Assembly: GCA_016748015.1 (NCBI GenBank)
Contig: JAAOMT010000029.1
Coordinates: forward strand, 112,896 to 176,895
Direction: 5' to 3'
From: Geosiphon pyriformis
Taxonomy: Eukaryota > Glomeromycota > Glomeromycetes > Archaeosporales > Geosiphonaceae
DNA length: 64,000 nt
This document shows positions 12,401 to 27,696 of this stretch, piece by piece. The notes under the pieces were generated by a model that was not told where the DNA came from, searched no databases, and saw only the letters and a program-made list of their open reading frames with translations. Position numbers and translations under genes: made by a program. The stretch's first letter is position 1; each line of letters starts with the position of its first letter.

Positions 12401-14193
12401 TAATAATAATGAGAGACGTTAATTTTTTTTTTGTAATAATTTGGACTTCTTTGGCATCCATAAAATTTCATTTTCCGGATGAAGTTTCTTAAAAATTTTT
12501 TAGTAAAAGGGAAATTAAAAATTAAAAATAGGTATTATATAGTGTATATAGAAAGCACTTGTTTTTAAGTTAATGGTTTGGCCATCTAGATAATATATTC
12601 TTATTTATTACATAAATAATTTCTTTAAACAATTTCAGGCTAAAATTTGACTCTGGTTTGTGAGTTAAATATATAAATAGTAAAAAAGTCAAAAGTTCCG
12701 ACATTTTGATTGGAAAACTTAAATAGAAAAGGGTTCTCTAGCACTAATTAGAGCAAAAATCAAATCATCATGAAATTTTTTTTTAGCATTAATTCCAAAT
12801 AAAGAAATTAATAAATATCAATTGATGTCAGAATTCCGAGTTATCAAAAGGTAAGGAAAAAGGGGAAGAAATTCAGCCTTTTTAGTTTTACGAGATATTT
12901 TTAGAATAACTTAAATCTTTATCGCTATTAAAAGAAGCAGATTGTATACGCGTGGAACAAATTGTTCTTTGGCATCGTAAATAATAATAAAATAAGCAAA
13001 TTCAATCACTTTAAAAATTGTAATCCTTCTATAATCAGGCTGATGAAACTTCATTCGGGTATTTCCGAAATTGGGATTATTTGTGAAACAAACCTCCTTT
13101 TAAAAGTGTAAATATAAATTATTTCATTTAGGTTACCCAATTAGGGCAGAATTAGGTTTGATCTCAAAAATTTCCTTGGTAGCAAGATTTATAAATTATA
13201 ATCAGCTAGGACACCAGAGAGCTGTAGCAAGTTCTATGCATGGAAAGTATTTCCTAAAACTTATTAGCTGAAAACGCATGTAATTGAACAGAAAGTTTGA
13301 AAATCTTGGTTTTTTTAAGTGAATGAATAAATTAGCTGCACTTTCCAATTAAAAGCTCTCTTTGCATATGTCAAGTCATAATGACAGCAGTAGTCAGAAA
13401 ACTGATAATGCACATTGAACTGTCTTCATTTTTTTGGTGTTTTCATAATAAATTTTTTTTTATTGTTAATAAAATTTCTTTTTTTATTATTACATTTAGA
13501 TCAATTCTAATAACTTTAAAATTTTCGGCGGTTTTTTCTACTAATAATAAAAAGTATCAGGTTTGAATTTGACTCGGGTGTTTTCTTTGCTTTTTGAAGT
13601 CTTTTTATTGAGATTTACGAAAGATTATACATTTTAGCAGGGGATTTATTAAGATCTGTTCGAATATTATGAATTTATTAGTAAATGGTGAATACGATAG
13701 ATCCATGTTTTATTATAAGATAATGGTGAATATTTTGTCAATCCTGAAAAAAAAAGAATTTCATTATTTTGCATTGATCTAGATTTTTATTATTTTTATT
13801 ATTATTTTTTGCAATTAGTTAATAATTTTTAGCCTCAAAGAGTCTTAAAATAACATTTTTAATTTTGTGATTTAATTTTCCTTAACAATTTATGAATATA
13901 TTGAAAAAAATAATTTTACTCAAATCAATTTCGAAAGTATTCAAATTGGACAAAAAAAGATGCTTGACGAAAAGTGAACCGCGGGTGATTTACAAAAATT
14001 AAAAGCTCTTGAACAATCATGATTCTATTCTTTGGGTGTCTTTTTGAGCGACTTATTGATAATAAATTAGTCATTGATATCCATTACCGATAAGATAAAC
14101 TTCTTTTTTAACACATTCTTTAGGTAGTCCTTAATAATATTGAGTTTTGAATTTGTTACTTTAAATATTAATGAAAATAAACAAAAATTTCTC

Positions 14194-14250
<57 letters not shown>
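14194..14250. repeat. AAT trinucleotide microsatellite
   Basis: About 19 AAT units; the poly-Asn open frame over it is an artefact. Confidence 0.95.
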
Positions 14251-14251
<1 letters not shown>

Positions 14252-16212
14252 TTTTGAAGAAGAAAATTTTCTTTGCTTATGAAAAAAAAAATAAAAAAAA
14301 TAAAAAACAAGAGAACAATGTAAAAGGGTTGGTATATTCTATTAATAATGTTACATAAACTTCGAGGTTTGAATTCCCCTGCTTTCTATTGCTCTTTTTT
14401 GTATTTTGCTCAAAAAATAATGTGAGTAAAAAAAATGCACAACCCCCCGCATATAACATTTGCAATTTCTATTTTGAATATTTTCACTTTCTTTCTGCAT
14501 TAATTTTTCATTTTGCTTCCTCCGGGGGAGATTTTTTACTTTTTTGACCAAACTGTTGTGAAAAACCTTATCGATTACCATATATGTCAAGTGAAAAGAA
14601 AAATCATTTCCTGATTTAAAAGATTCTGATTAATGATGGTGTATTTGAGAAATAAAAGAAGGATTTGATGGTCAGTTTTTGATTCTAAAATATCTGCACT
14701 CCTGTATCAAAGAATTTCAATTGTTTGGAAATTTTTTTTTTTTTGGTGTGTTACCTGCACAAATTGTTGCACCACGATAATATGTCAAAACTGGCATCGA
14801 AAACATTCTGATTACGTTAGTGAAAATTCCTTTGGAAAACCCCCACAAAATTATTAAAGCTGCAGGTTACGTAAGTAAAAAGTTTGTTATTATTTTTTAA
14901 GTTTTCACAGGAAAAAATTCCCTTTGTTCGTAATTAAATTAGAAATGTGGAAACACGAGTGTATAAAACAATTCATTTTACAGAGTGTCTGGATCATTCG
15001 AACAATTGAATACCTTATTTCAAGAATTTTAAGTTTCTACAGTATTATGAATATTCGGGATATTTATATTCTATAATTTTGAAATGTACGTGAGGAATAT
15101 TTCAAAAAAGTTCGCTGCATTGTGGAAAATACAATGGAATAAAAGGCGAAGGAAATTCGAGACACTTCATTAGCACTTTATGAGATTACATCAGTAAATA
15201 ATTATGACATTTTGAGGTTTTACCTCTTTAAATTCCCGCTAAACATTCTTTGACAAAAAATTTTCAACGTGTGGAAAAAGCATAATAATGTAACTGATGA
15301 ATGACCCGAACAACAAAAATATCTTTTAAAGTTTTCCGATTTGGGAAGACTTCGTTTTCTATTTATCGATCTCCCGTTTTTTCGTCGTGATCTATGTTCC
15401 AAACGTTTTCATTTTTTTTTCAATAGAGTGAGCAAAAATAAAAATGTTTTTTTTTTTTTTTTATTCAATTTGTTTAATTATTGGAATTAATATTTCTCCT
15501 TTATTAAAAGGTACGTCTCTCGAATGGCGGAATTTTGAGATGAAAAGTTACAGAGAAAATTTATGGAGACTTTGGAGCACAAAAAACTTTGCTATATTTT
15601 TTTTTCGTTAAATTAAAAGAACAATCGAATATAACCCGATTACATCCGTTTAAATCGTAGATTCCTGAACTTAACTTCTGTGTACCTCACAAATTAAGTA
15701 AATGCTGTGGGTAAAATCCCAAAATTGTTATATATAATATGGAACATGACTTTTGGTTGTCAATATAAGCTTTATAAATTGGCTAAAATACTTTATTATG
15801 AAATAAAATAAAATGCAAGCATTTGGGTGCGTAAAAATTGAAAAACTTTTTTATTTTTTTAATTTTATTTTTAATTTTTTTTATTTTTGAGTTGAATATA
15901 AAATCTATGAATATATCATGAGTTTTACGAATTTTTTCAAATATGACAACAATCTAAAATTATAAATTTCACATGATTTTCTCTTGAATCTCCTCAATAG
16001 GCGTGTATTATATTGAAACTTTGGTTTTTTAAAGTGTTTTGATATATATAAACTATTCAAAAATTTAATTGATTTAACGATTTAATGAAAAAAAATTTAC
16101 AAATATTTTACTTATAATGCCTACCTAGTGTAGCAAATTTTAAATATAAAAAAGTATTCAAGTCTTTGATCCAATTTTGTATCCTCTTATAAAATTTTAA
16201 ACTACCTACTAA

Positions 16213-16256
16213 GTGGTAAGTGGTGAGTGGTGAGTGGTGAGTGGTAAGTGGTGAGT
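16213..16256. repeat. Minisatellite, unit AGTGGTG/AGTGGTA
   Basis: Six tandem heptamers of the form AGTGGTR, with the last base alternating between A and G. This G-rich patch stands out in AT-rich DNA. Confidence 0.9.
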
Positions 16257-16426
16257 ATAGAAATTCCGATTGTAGATTCTTTATAAAATGCTAAAAAGAT
16301 TAACTATTTATAATGAGGGAAAAATCCAAATAGGGATACAATCAAAGCGTAATATGAATAATAGTACTTGTATAAGGAAATTTTTAAAATATTCCTATTT
16401 ATTTTTGGTTATTGATTATTGATTAT

Positions 16427-16504
16427 TGATTTGATTTGATTTGATTTGATTTGATTTGATTTGATTTGATTTGATTTGATTTGATTTGATTTGATTTGAT
16501 TTGA
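16427..16504. repeat. Pentanucleotide satellite (GATTT)n
   Basis: About 14-15 perfect tandem GATTT units preceded by degenerate GATTATT units, which suggests expansion from a nearby AT-rich seed. Confidence 0.93.
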
Positions 16505-17217
16505 ATTAACATGAGTTTTATTTTATTAAACGCTCTATATATCATATGTTTTAAGAAGGACATTGATAAAAAAGTCTTTCTTCTCATTGATGAAATCAAG
16601 CATTAGTAGCACAACTGGGAAAGTATTTCAACTAATTATCCTCTAATAATTTTTGATCCCTGGCCATAAGTGGGAACAATGGTAAAAGAAGCTGCATCAT
16701 TAGGTCATGCATCATTATAACGCTAAATATGGGTGAGATTTGATTTTGTTAAAATGCAGACAACCGTCATTATGAAAACTTTAATGCGCTTTGATAATTA
16801 ATTTCGAAATTTTTTTTTTTTTTTTAGGACATAAATTCTATAAAATTTAACTACATGTTTCATTTTAAAATTGAAAGATCATTTTATTATTTTTTTTAAG
16901 TTTATTATTTGTAAAAAAATAATAATTTTGAACTACCCTAAAAGTCATATATCTTGGTATTGACGTAAATATATAATTTATTAAACGTGCCAAATCATAC
17001 CAATAGATATACGGATTCTTTCATTTTTTGATAGAATTCTTTCGTTATTGAAAATATTTCATTTAATACATCCCTGTGACAAATGGAATGTCTTCATATT
17101 TGCAAATTTTTGTGTCCTTGATTTCAATCAAGCGAAAATAAATTTTCAAATCGCGCGCCCGAGAGATTTTTTTTTGAAGATAAATTTATTCAGATTTAAT
17201 GCACGAGATCGCATTTA

Positions 17218-17967
17218 TTATTCCATACAAGTACTGGTGTACTTTGGAATAATTTCTATAGTTTCTAATTTATCAAAAGGTAGATAATCAATGAAATTGG
17301 CATAAACTACTTTTTCTAAATTAATAAAGGCAAGAAAATTCAAAAAGATCCATTCAGGTATAGATATATAAATATATAAAAACCATAAAAATGCCGAGAA
17401 AACTAAGATTTTGGCGATCCTTACGTGTAATTTCTTATAAACACTAGTTCTACACTTGATTGCAAATAATATAGAAGTTAATGCAATAAAAATTAAAAGG
17501 GTAGCTGCAATCAGAGCGGAAACTTTTCTAATATTAACTCCTTTATGATAATCGTTCAAAGAAGAGGCGTTCAATTGTTTCAAAACGCCAATGATACCTA
17601 ATACCGAGGAGATTGGTGACATTATTCGGATATATTTTGAAAAAAATTGTTCTGTTTTCAAATTGTATGCTTGGGTTTCTTTCGCCGTCAATTGATAAAC
17701 CCACTCATCAAGAATGTTAAATAAAGGTTGAATCGCCAGAAAATAACTTCCCCCCTGAATTGCAGTAAATGAAATTTCCAAATTTTTTGATGAGGTCTCA
17801 TGTGATAATCCTACGCAGCAGGTTTGAATAAATGAAAACAAAAAGAGTTGCAGGTAAGGTAATCGCCAATAAGTGATAGTACGATAGGCTAAGAAAATAG
17901 TAGCTTGTCCAAATAATATGGAAAACAAAATTGACGGGCCAAGGGTTGGTGAAATTGAGCTTGACAT
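17218..17967 (-). CDS. Multi-pass (about 6-7 TM) fungal membrane protein
   Basis: A single uninterrupted frame of 249 residues starting MSSSISPTLGPSILFSILFG. Hydrophobic segments are visible near residues 12-32, 38-55, 72-88, 118-130, 145-168 and 182-215, separated by short polar loops. The layout, including the block 'SSVLGIIGVLK' before a polar loop and 'VSALIAATLLIFIALTSILF', is of the kind seen in fungal seven-helix proteins of the RTA1/DUF7702 type; that comparison is from memory and not certain. The product should lie in a cellular membrane. No enzymatic motif is seen. It is the only intronless gene of any size here. The upstream region (17968 on) should carry its promoter. Confidence 0.7.
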   Translation of the reverse strand: MSSSISPTLGPSILFSILFGQATIFLAYRTITYWRLPYLQLFLFSFIQTCCVGLSHETSSKNLEISFTAIQGGSYFLAIQPLFNILDEWVYQLTAKETQAYNLKTEQFFSKYIRIMSPISSVLGIIGVLKQLNASSLNDYHKGVNIRKVSALIAATLLIFIALTSILFAIKCRTSVYKKLHVRIAKILVFSAFLWFLYIYISIPEWIFLNFLAFINLEKVVYANFIDYLPFDKLETIEIIPKYTSTCME

Positions 17968-18825
17968 CTATATATTTTAACTGCCGATTAAAAATCAAAG
18001 AGTCACTAGAATATGTCGAGGAAATCAAAGAAACTATCCTTAATTTTAATTTTTCTTTGATCTTTGATGGTGAAATGATAAGGAGCCGAGCAAAGCCTGT
18101 GTTTCAACATTAAATATTTTGATTATCAAGCAAAAATATAATTCACTGCCAGTAATATGAACGCCTCAATGTATATATTTATGGCAAAGCTCATTGAAAT
18201 TGGTCTTTCCTGTTCACTAACATGTCTATTAATTTTTGCTACGGCAAAGGTAGAACCGGATACAATTGCCAGAATAGGTTTACCACTGACAACAACAAAT
18301 TATTAGCTTTAACCTTTTATGAAATAAATGGTGTACAGTTTACGATAAAAATACATCAGTCATTTGTTACGCTTATTTAACTTCCTATTTGGTATAGTGA
18401 AAGATGGGTTCATCCCTTGTAAGGAGTTGCATTGTCAATCTGCACATTTATGGAGCTCAGCATAGATCATTAAGATATATTATAAATCAATTCATATAAA
18501 TAGTTAAACGAGAAGCTTGCAACACACCCCCAATTGCGCCAAATCGTTTTACTTGGAATATTTTACTTTTTTTGTAATTTTCAATTGGTTTAATGAGTTG
18601 TTTTAAATTCTGTATGTGATTTACTTATTTGATACAAACTTTATAATACTCATATTTGTATATCCCAATACCCCTATTAATTCTTTTGAAATTAACGAAA
18701 TTTTAAATATATCTAACAAACTGTTTTCTTTTTTTTATTTAAATATCCGCTCACCGACAAAATCTCCCTCTGTCACCAAATTATCTCTTTCAAAAAAATC
18801 ACAAGCCCAAACCACTAAACACGGC
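17968..18825. other. Intergenic between divergent genes
   Basis: Holds the promoters of the membrane protein (-) and the CaMK gene (+). A 49-codon frame at 18157-18306 (MNASMYIFMAKLIEIGLSCS...) encodes one hydrophobic segment; it may be a remnant of a membrane-protein gene but cannot be supported. The frame open upstream of the kinase start (from 18616) is AT-rich leader sequence. Confidence 0.4.
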
Positions 18826-20782
<1,957 letters not shown>

Positions 20783-21437
20783 TAACAACCTCTTGTATTT
20801 TATAGCTTTGTGAAGGCTCAAAAATGAAGAGGACATTTGAAATTTAGAAAATTTTTCTCACTTGTATTCATATATATATATGTAATTAGTATTTAAAATC
20901 TTTTTATTTTATTGATAGGTTTGAAATTGAAACTGATTTAAAGTTTTTATTTCAAGGACTATTAATATTTTTAAGGCACGATTAATCTTCTCACTTTTTA
21001 TAACATTTTTATTTATCACCAATCAGTTGTGCTAGTAAACCTTTAAACTTTTGAGATATTTGAAATGAAGTTCAGTTCTTAATTAAGAAAAATTAAATCT
21101 TCGTAAGGAAACGGGCATTGGCGTTGACAACTAACTTAAACCTATGACAGATTAATCATAGTTTTCATTGAAATTTAATTATCTGCGTTAAAAGATTGGC
21201 ATTTCTAGGCCTCGAGATTTCCCACCTAAATAAATAACAATACCACGTAAAATACTGCTATTTGCCTAGTATTACTTATTATTTGCCGCCCTTTTGACTT
21301 CACCCGCCTTCGCCATTCCACTAAAAAGGTAATTAATAAAAGCATTTACCTTCTTTGTTCGCTTTATTATTCTTGATTTTCTCTTTTCGATTAAAATGGT
21401 AAGTAATAAAATTATTACCTTTTTCTTTTTTTCCTCT

Positions 21438-21512
21438 TTTGTTGTTGTTGTTGTTATTGTTGTTGTTGTTGTTATTGTTGCTGTTGTTGTTGTTGTTGTT
21501 GTTTTTGTTATT
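21438..21512. repeat. GTT/AAC trinucleotide microsatellite
   Basis: About 24 GTT units interrupted by ATT, GCT and TTT units. The Asn-, Thr- or Val-rich open frames across it are artefacts. Confidence 0.9.
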
Positions 21513-22029
21513 GCTGTCACTATCTTTATCATTGTCACTTTTTGCCATCATCCTCTTTCAATCATCACCTTGATTAATACGATCTGGATTATAAAAGTTA
21601 TCCTTTACTTTCTCTTTATTTCCTGAGCTAGTTTATAAAAATGTTAATTTTACTATCATTACCACCATCCTCAAGAAAGATTATTTCTATGCATGTGTCT
21701 TTAAGACCAAGCAAAAGAGAAATTCAAACAACAAAAGCAGCTCTTTAAGACCCTATTGGAATGAGCAAGTTGTTAAATGATCTCAGAAATTGTAATTACT
21801 CATTGTAACTATCTTTGCTGCTTCATTTTTGATTTTTTTCAACATGTTTTCTCTCTTTATTTATGGTCTTTTTTGATGAGTTGACCTTTAATAAACATGA
21901 GTTGGCTGAAGAATTTTTGTCTTTAATATTGTTTTCATTTGTAAAATAAAAGAATAATGAGTAGCAAGATAAAAAAGAGAGCATAAAAATCAAAAAGTGC
22001 AAAAAAATGATAACAGTTTGCAATAAATG

Positions 22030-23250
22030 TTAAAAATCAGAAAATATTCTCAATTATACATCATCGATCAAAATGTTTTCATATAAAGTAATAAATAAAA
22101 TTGGCCAAATTTGTTTTAAAAACAGTAATAAAATGAAACAAAATGTCAAATTAGAAAAAAACAAGTTGGTATTATAAAAAAAAGTTTGTTGAAGTCTATG
22201 ATAATTTAGCTATTTAGATTCAATAAAAGTTTTAAGCTTAATTCTGTTAATATTATAAGTAAAACAATTGGTTACACAGAATAAAGTTATTAAATATAAT
22301 ATACAACAACAATAAAATGCATTAATACTATATATTATTACAGTTTGTGTTTAATATTTTAACAAATAAACAAAATTAACTTTTTATTATAAGACTTCAA
22401 AAACTATTGTTTTTGTAATTTATGAATTTGATGTTATTACTTTTTTTAACTAAGAATATTATTAATCTTAACAATATTGAAGTTTGTATTATTATCAAAA
22501 ATAAAGTTAATATATTTAAAACTTGCAATTAATGTAAAAAAAATCCAAAACATTAAATATAACTTTAAAACTTTTTTATGTAGTTAAACATAAAATATAT
22601 ATATATATATATATATATTTTAGAATTAAGCAAATAATAATCAAAACAATTATATATTATGCAGTTTTAAAAATAAGTTCCAAATGTAAATAAAATTGTT
22701 AATCTAGTCATTGATTAGTTATTTATTTTTATAAACAAAAAATTTTTAAAGCACTAATTAACAAATAAAATTATAACAGTTATGTGATTTTTTTATCTTT
22801 AAAAAGATTAGTATATTTTTCTTAATTATTTTATTTTTTGCATGTGTTATTTTGATTTGTAATAATATATACATAATCAACAAAAGTAAAACTGAAATTT
22901 TATTGTATAATAATATTAGAATTTATACAAATTAAAATAACATACAATAAACAATATTAAAAACAATTATTTAATTTTATTATTTTAACAAAAAATTTAA
23001 AAACAATATTTAAAAAACTAATTTACAATAAAACGATTCAAAAAATTATTTATTGTTTTATAATGAATACCAAAAAAAAACAATAATTGTTCTAATAAAA
23101 AGAGTGCTATAACATGCAACTAAAAACTATTTAATATTGTTAACTTTTAAAATAATTATTCATTTAAATTTATGCAGAATTTAGAATTTGCTCTTTAAAT
23201 CTAAATATTTGTATTTTTTACTTGATTATAGCATAGAAAAATTGCTGTTA
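22030..23250. other. Ultra-AT-rich island
   Basis: About 1.2 kb with very little G or C and almost no CpG, much more AT-rich than the flanking intergenic DNA. No coding potential. It could be a transposon erased by mutation of methylated cytosines, or simply AT-drifted DNA. Confidence 0.55.
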
Positions 23251-24942
23251 AGAATACATAAAAACTTGCTTGTTTCCTTTTTGTTTTTGATGATTTTAGC
23301 CAAAATATCTGTTAAAAAGCAACATTTGATGCAATATGTTTAAGCACAAATGTACTCCCATATTAAAAACAATGCTAATGAAATTCACAAATAAATTACA
23401 TTTAGTTTACCCAGAATTTTGAAATTATTATAATTTCAAAATTTAATATTGGTCAAATGGAAAAAGAACTGTGCATCAAAAATAAATAACAAAACAGTAC
23501 AAAGTATGATAACATGAACTCATGTAAGATTTAAACAAAGACTGAAGCCCAAAGCCAAGGATTTGACAAGCATGTTTTTTTGGTATTTGAGACAAAAAAA
23601 TGCAGTTAGTATAAATGGGATAACAATAAGCCGAGAGAAAAAAAGGTCTTCAAGTGTTGGCAATAGGATCTCTATATAAATAAAGATATTAATGGGTGTA
23701 CATGAAATATTTCTTCAGACCTTATTAGATGACTAATAGCCACCCCTTAAATCATCATATGTTCAATTTGGTGCTCCCCTAAGGATAGTTCCATCCAGCA
23801 AACTCACGAGTGCCTTATTCACATATACAATTTCCCGTGTCCAAACAGAGCCCGTTAATTCTATCTCTCTTCAGCATTATCGTGGTAATACCTAATAAGA
23901 TAATACAGAGTTAAGATTTAGTTTCTTAAAAATTTAAAGAACAAACTTCTTATATAATATAACGGCAGGTATTTTTTTAACTTCAACTTTTGAAGCTACC
24001 CCCTATTAGCCAGTCGTATCAAATATTAATTTGCTTTTCCAATATGATCCGCCAATGTTATTCAATGTACTTTACCCTGAGTATTTTCATCAAAAAAACA
24101 AACAATGACCCATACCTCATTTATCTCTTGTATTCGGTTCTGATTAAAACATAGAAAATGTATTAGCTCTTATTTTAAGCAGTTAAACTTTTGGCTTATT
24201 TAGAATTTATTTTCATTAAAGCCATTATTATCTTTTTGTGGCTGATTTCGTCAAATTTCAGGATAACTAATAAAAGAAATTTTTAATCCAACTTTTCAAG
24301 TCTTATAAAAGACTGTATTCAGCTTTAGCTTTAGGTTTAGTTAGATAAGTTTTAGTTAAAATTTTTATTTTGTAGTTTCCCCAGTCGAAATACTTTTTAA
24401 ATACTTGTTCCAATTTTCCTCTATTATCCAACCACTGAAAATCAATTTCGTATTAGATCAGACATCTTCCGAAGACAAAAAAATTTTTTTTTTTTAAAAA
24501 AAAACAGGTTCTCAAGAACTAAAAGGAAAGCGTAACAGCCTCGTAATGATCTCCAAAAGAAAGTCACCATTGCTGAATTAAAATTTGCCGACTCAAAGTT
24601 CACATTAAACTGTGATCGTTTAAACAGCTACAATTGATGAATGGTTGACAGAATTTTGACATGAATACGTTGATTAACTCAAATGACTAATAAATCTCAT
24701 GTCTAACATTAAGAGAATGAAATCTTATATGAAATGAGTTAATCAAGTCATCTTAATTTTCATTATCATGATTTGCAACAAAAATTAATGGTGAGGTGTT
24801 TTTGATTTCCATGTCATATTTATTACGAGAAGGGAGGGAGATATAGCTTAATTTAAAAAGTCAAAAATTTATATATAAAATAATCCCTTTAATTTTTTGT
24901 ATCTTAATTGTTTTAATATTTTAATATTTTTTATACATTATA

Positions 24943-25856
24943 ATGTCAAATTTTTCCCACACTGGCTCTAATTTTACTTCAACAAGTATAAATCGCCATA
25001 AAAGACTTGTAATTTTGGCTCCAAGACCTGTAGACAAACAATATGTTACCCTTAAGCATTTTGTTGATGCAAAAGGATCGGATTATAAAAAATTTAGGGT
25101 AAGAATTTTTATCCTAAAATGTTTAAATTTTCTCAAAAATCAAGATTTTATTAAATGTAATTTTTCTCAGCAATGCGGTAATGAAATAGTAGCCAAGTTT
25201 TGTGAAATAGATTGTAGATTTGAGCATCAAAATCCGAGGATCCAAAATTTGTGCATTCAAACGGTAATTGTCCAGAGAATAAAATTTAGTTAGTTACTAA
25301 AACGTTTCTGACCTTTAAATTTCTTCCTTTATTAATAAACAGCTCATCAAAGAGTATCCAGAATTGGGCAACCACGAATGGGTGGCTGAAGAACTTTTCA
25401 AAACCCTTTTATTGAATAAAATAAAACACCTTAGACATAAGCAAATACAGAATTTTCATAAAGTCAGATATGTTCTCTGGGTTTATATTTCATTTCGCTT
25501 GCAAACTAAAACTTCAACTTAACATTATATATATCATTCCGAATTTTTAGCCTCTCCCAAGTGAAAACAATATCCATCGTAAAATAATTTCTAGTCGGCG
25601 TCAGCAAATAAAACCCCTTCCGAGACTATTGAAGCATGATTATCCCTCAACATTTATCGCTGCTAAAATCTCAATAGCCAGTGAAAGCTTTCCCATACCC
25701 GTCTCCAGTGAATTAAAATCGACTTTTATCAAAAATACTGGCAGGATCGAATCCCAAAAAGAATTAACGGTAGATAAAGGGGAATATGTTGAGGAAGATA
25801 AGGCACATGATTGGGAAAACGTGGTAGAACTGAGCTGTGCTGACGAGAACGATTGA
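24943..25856 (+). CDS. Hypothetical protein, unknown
   Basis: Four exons, 24943-25098, 25171-25263, 25343-25480 and 25551-25856, give about 230 residues. Every boundary is phase 0. The end of exon 3 is uncertain: GTTTAT at 25481 is preferred, but GTCAGA at 25463 also keeps frame and would shorten the protein by six residues. The product starts MSNFSHTGSNFTSTS, is basic in its middle ('NKIKHLRHKQIQNFHK'), carries four cysteines in exon 2 and ends in an acidic tail (EEDKAHDWENVVELSCADEND, last residue omitted from consideration as a motif). It has no signal peptide or membrane segment. I do not recognise the family; the basic helix and acidic tail would suit a nuclear or scaffold protein, which is a guess. 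Confidence 0.62.
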
Positions 25857-27696
25857 ATTAGAGATTTTCATAAAATAGCAAACATATTCTGATCCGATTA
25901 AGCTATACTTTTCACTAGCTGTCTTTGTTAGATTTTGAAATTTATTGCTTTAAAATTGAAGAAAAGATTTAAACCATCAATTATTTGCTTTTTAGTCATA
26001 TGATATGTTTTTTAAAATATATATCATTAACTTTTCATGAAAAAATATAGTTGGGAACAAAAATTAATAGTTAAAATTTATAAATCTTTTTACTATAATT
26101 AAAATAAAATTATGCTACCAAAAGCTGTAATTAATTTTTAATTTTATTTGGAAAAAACTTTTTTTTTCAATGGTAAATTAAAAACAATTAAATAAAATAT
26201 AATTAGAGTGAATAAAATTTATTAATTGTCATTAGATATGGTCTCTGCTATTTATGCTTAACAGACATAAAAATATAATCCAATATCTTTGTATAAACAT
26301 TAAAGACTGTTATTTTTGAAATATTTATACTTTTTACAATTTTAGAACAGAGGAAATATCAAATAACAAAAATAATAGTATATTAGGTACAAACTTGAAT
26401 GCAAAGACTAGTTTCAATTTGAAAAAAATATTGAAAAATTTAATCAACATGAACTTCATATTTTTATACAATAAAATTATGAAGATATATTAAAAAAGAA
26501 TCTTAAATCAATTTAAAATTAGTTTCATAAAAAGGATTTTAAATTTTTTTATTTAATATATAAATATAAAAAATTAAATATATTATTAAAAACAAAAAAT
26601 AAAATTTACAAATATTATTCTTTTTTGAATAAATCTAAACAATAATTATTAATGATACTTAATTCACATTAATTAAAAGAATAATTTTTATTTTATATAT
26701 TTGCATACACTCTTGTTAAGTAAACTTTTCATTGACACTGACTCGAATAGTTAATTCTTCAAAAAAAAACTTTTCAAAAAGATCATTTAGTCACTATTAC
26801 TATTTTTACTTACAATTTTAACAGTGAAAATTTTATGATTATTTAAAAATTAATTAATTAATCTATATTCATTATATATTTTTAATATCTAAAAAGAATA
26901 ATTATAAATTACTAAAAAATCAAGTAACCTAAACTTTTTATTTTAATAAAATAAAAAAATTACATTAATATACTAATTTTATTAATTTATTACATATATT
27001 TTTATTATTATACAGGTTCTTTATGTGTGATTTAATAATAGTTTATATGTATTTTGGCATACTATCAACTAATTCTTCAAGTTTCAAAATAAATATTCTT
27101 TTAACTTGAAGCCACAAATTTTCAATTAAATTAAGGTTCGGACTATGAAAGTGCATGCAAACCACATGCATTATCATCTTGAAACCAGCATTTTTTTTTG
27201 TTTATCTTGCATATAAGTAATAGAGAATTTCAACATATGTATTACCAGTGATTTGATTTTTGGATTTTTCCATTCCTGTACATCTAAATGTTTGTATTTT
27301 GGCGAAAATCCCTCTTACCAAGAGTAATTTTCAAGCAGCAAACAGCAAATATCTGGGAATAATATTCCTCGTTACTATCTAAAATAATTGGAGATAAATG
27401 AGGTAAAGAATTCGTCGACATTTAAGAATGGGAATCATGATTAGTTTGTCAATTTTTTATCTCGCATTATTAAAGGGTAAAATAAATGATTGGGATTGAC
27501 GGACAATTTATTTATGTCCGAAATGGTAAAACGTTTTGAAAGATTTACCGTTTATATGGGAAATAATTTGATGTGGGGTAATTATAAAAACTTATTTATA
27601 TTAGTGCGACAAAATATTTCAACGTGTTCTTTAAAAAAAAAAAAGCTATGCAAAATTTACTTGTCTTAACTGAGAATTTACTTTTTTAATAGATAA
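25857..27696. other. Intergenic with AT island and transposase remnant
   Basis: About 26000-27045 is ultra-AT-rich with no coding potential. It is followed by a decayed Tc1/mariner transposase fragment (27040-27330, minus strand). The last 300 nt precede the lipase-like gene and should hold its promoter. Confidence 0.5.
27040..27330 (-). pseudogene. Decayed Tc1/mariner-type transposase fragment
   Basis: On the minus strand one frame reads MHFHSPNLNLIENLWLQVKR, the diagnostic 'SPDLNPIENLW..VKR' block of DDE transposases of the Tc1/mariner group (third catalytic acidic residue kept as E). Just upstream other frames give 'FQDDNACGLH', corresponding to 'FQQDNAPCH', and 'GNTYVEIL'. The pieces lie in different frames with internal stops, and the spacing between QDDNA and SPNLN is too short, so indels have destroyed the gene. 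No terminal inverted repeats were identified. Confidence 0.75.

Larger units (their letters stand above)
11242..17217. other. Six-kilobase gene desert
   Basis: No supportable gene. It begins with the presumed promoter of the TKL kinase, which includes a short inverted repeat (ACTTGAAGT at 11528 and ACTTCAAGT at 11560). It contains AAT tracts at about 12318-12396 and 14194-14250, a 7-bp minisatellite at about 16213-16256 and a 5-bp satellite at about 16427-16504, listed separately. Several poly-T runs are present, including one of about 19 near 15446. The open frames here are low-complexity or lack any recognisable motif. Confidence 0.5.
20783..24942. other. Gene desert with an ultra-AT island
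   Basis: No supportable gene. It contains a GTT tract (about 21438-21512), an (AT)n run at about 22596-22618 and an ultra-AT island (about 22030-23250). From 23500 to 24900 base composition returns to ordinary intergenic levels, with no motif I can name. Confidence 0.5.

Noticed and set aside
12241-12492. Poly-Tyr and poly-Ile open frames
   Set aside because: Translation of an AAT microsatellite.
14140-14358. Poly-Asn open frame
   Set aside because: Translation of an AAT microsatellite.
18157-18306. 49-codon frame MNASMYIFMAKLIEIG...
   Set aside because: One hydrophobic segment only; could be chance or a remnant between two divergent promoters.
21272-21626. Thr-, Asn- and Val-rich frames on both strands
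   Set aside because: Translation of the GTT tract; no sequence outside it looks coding.
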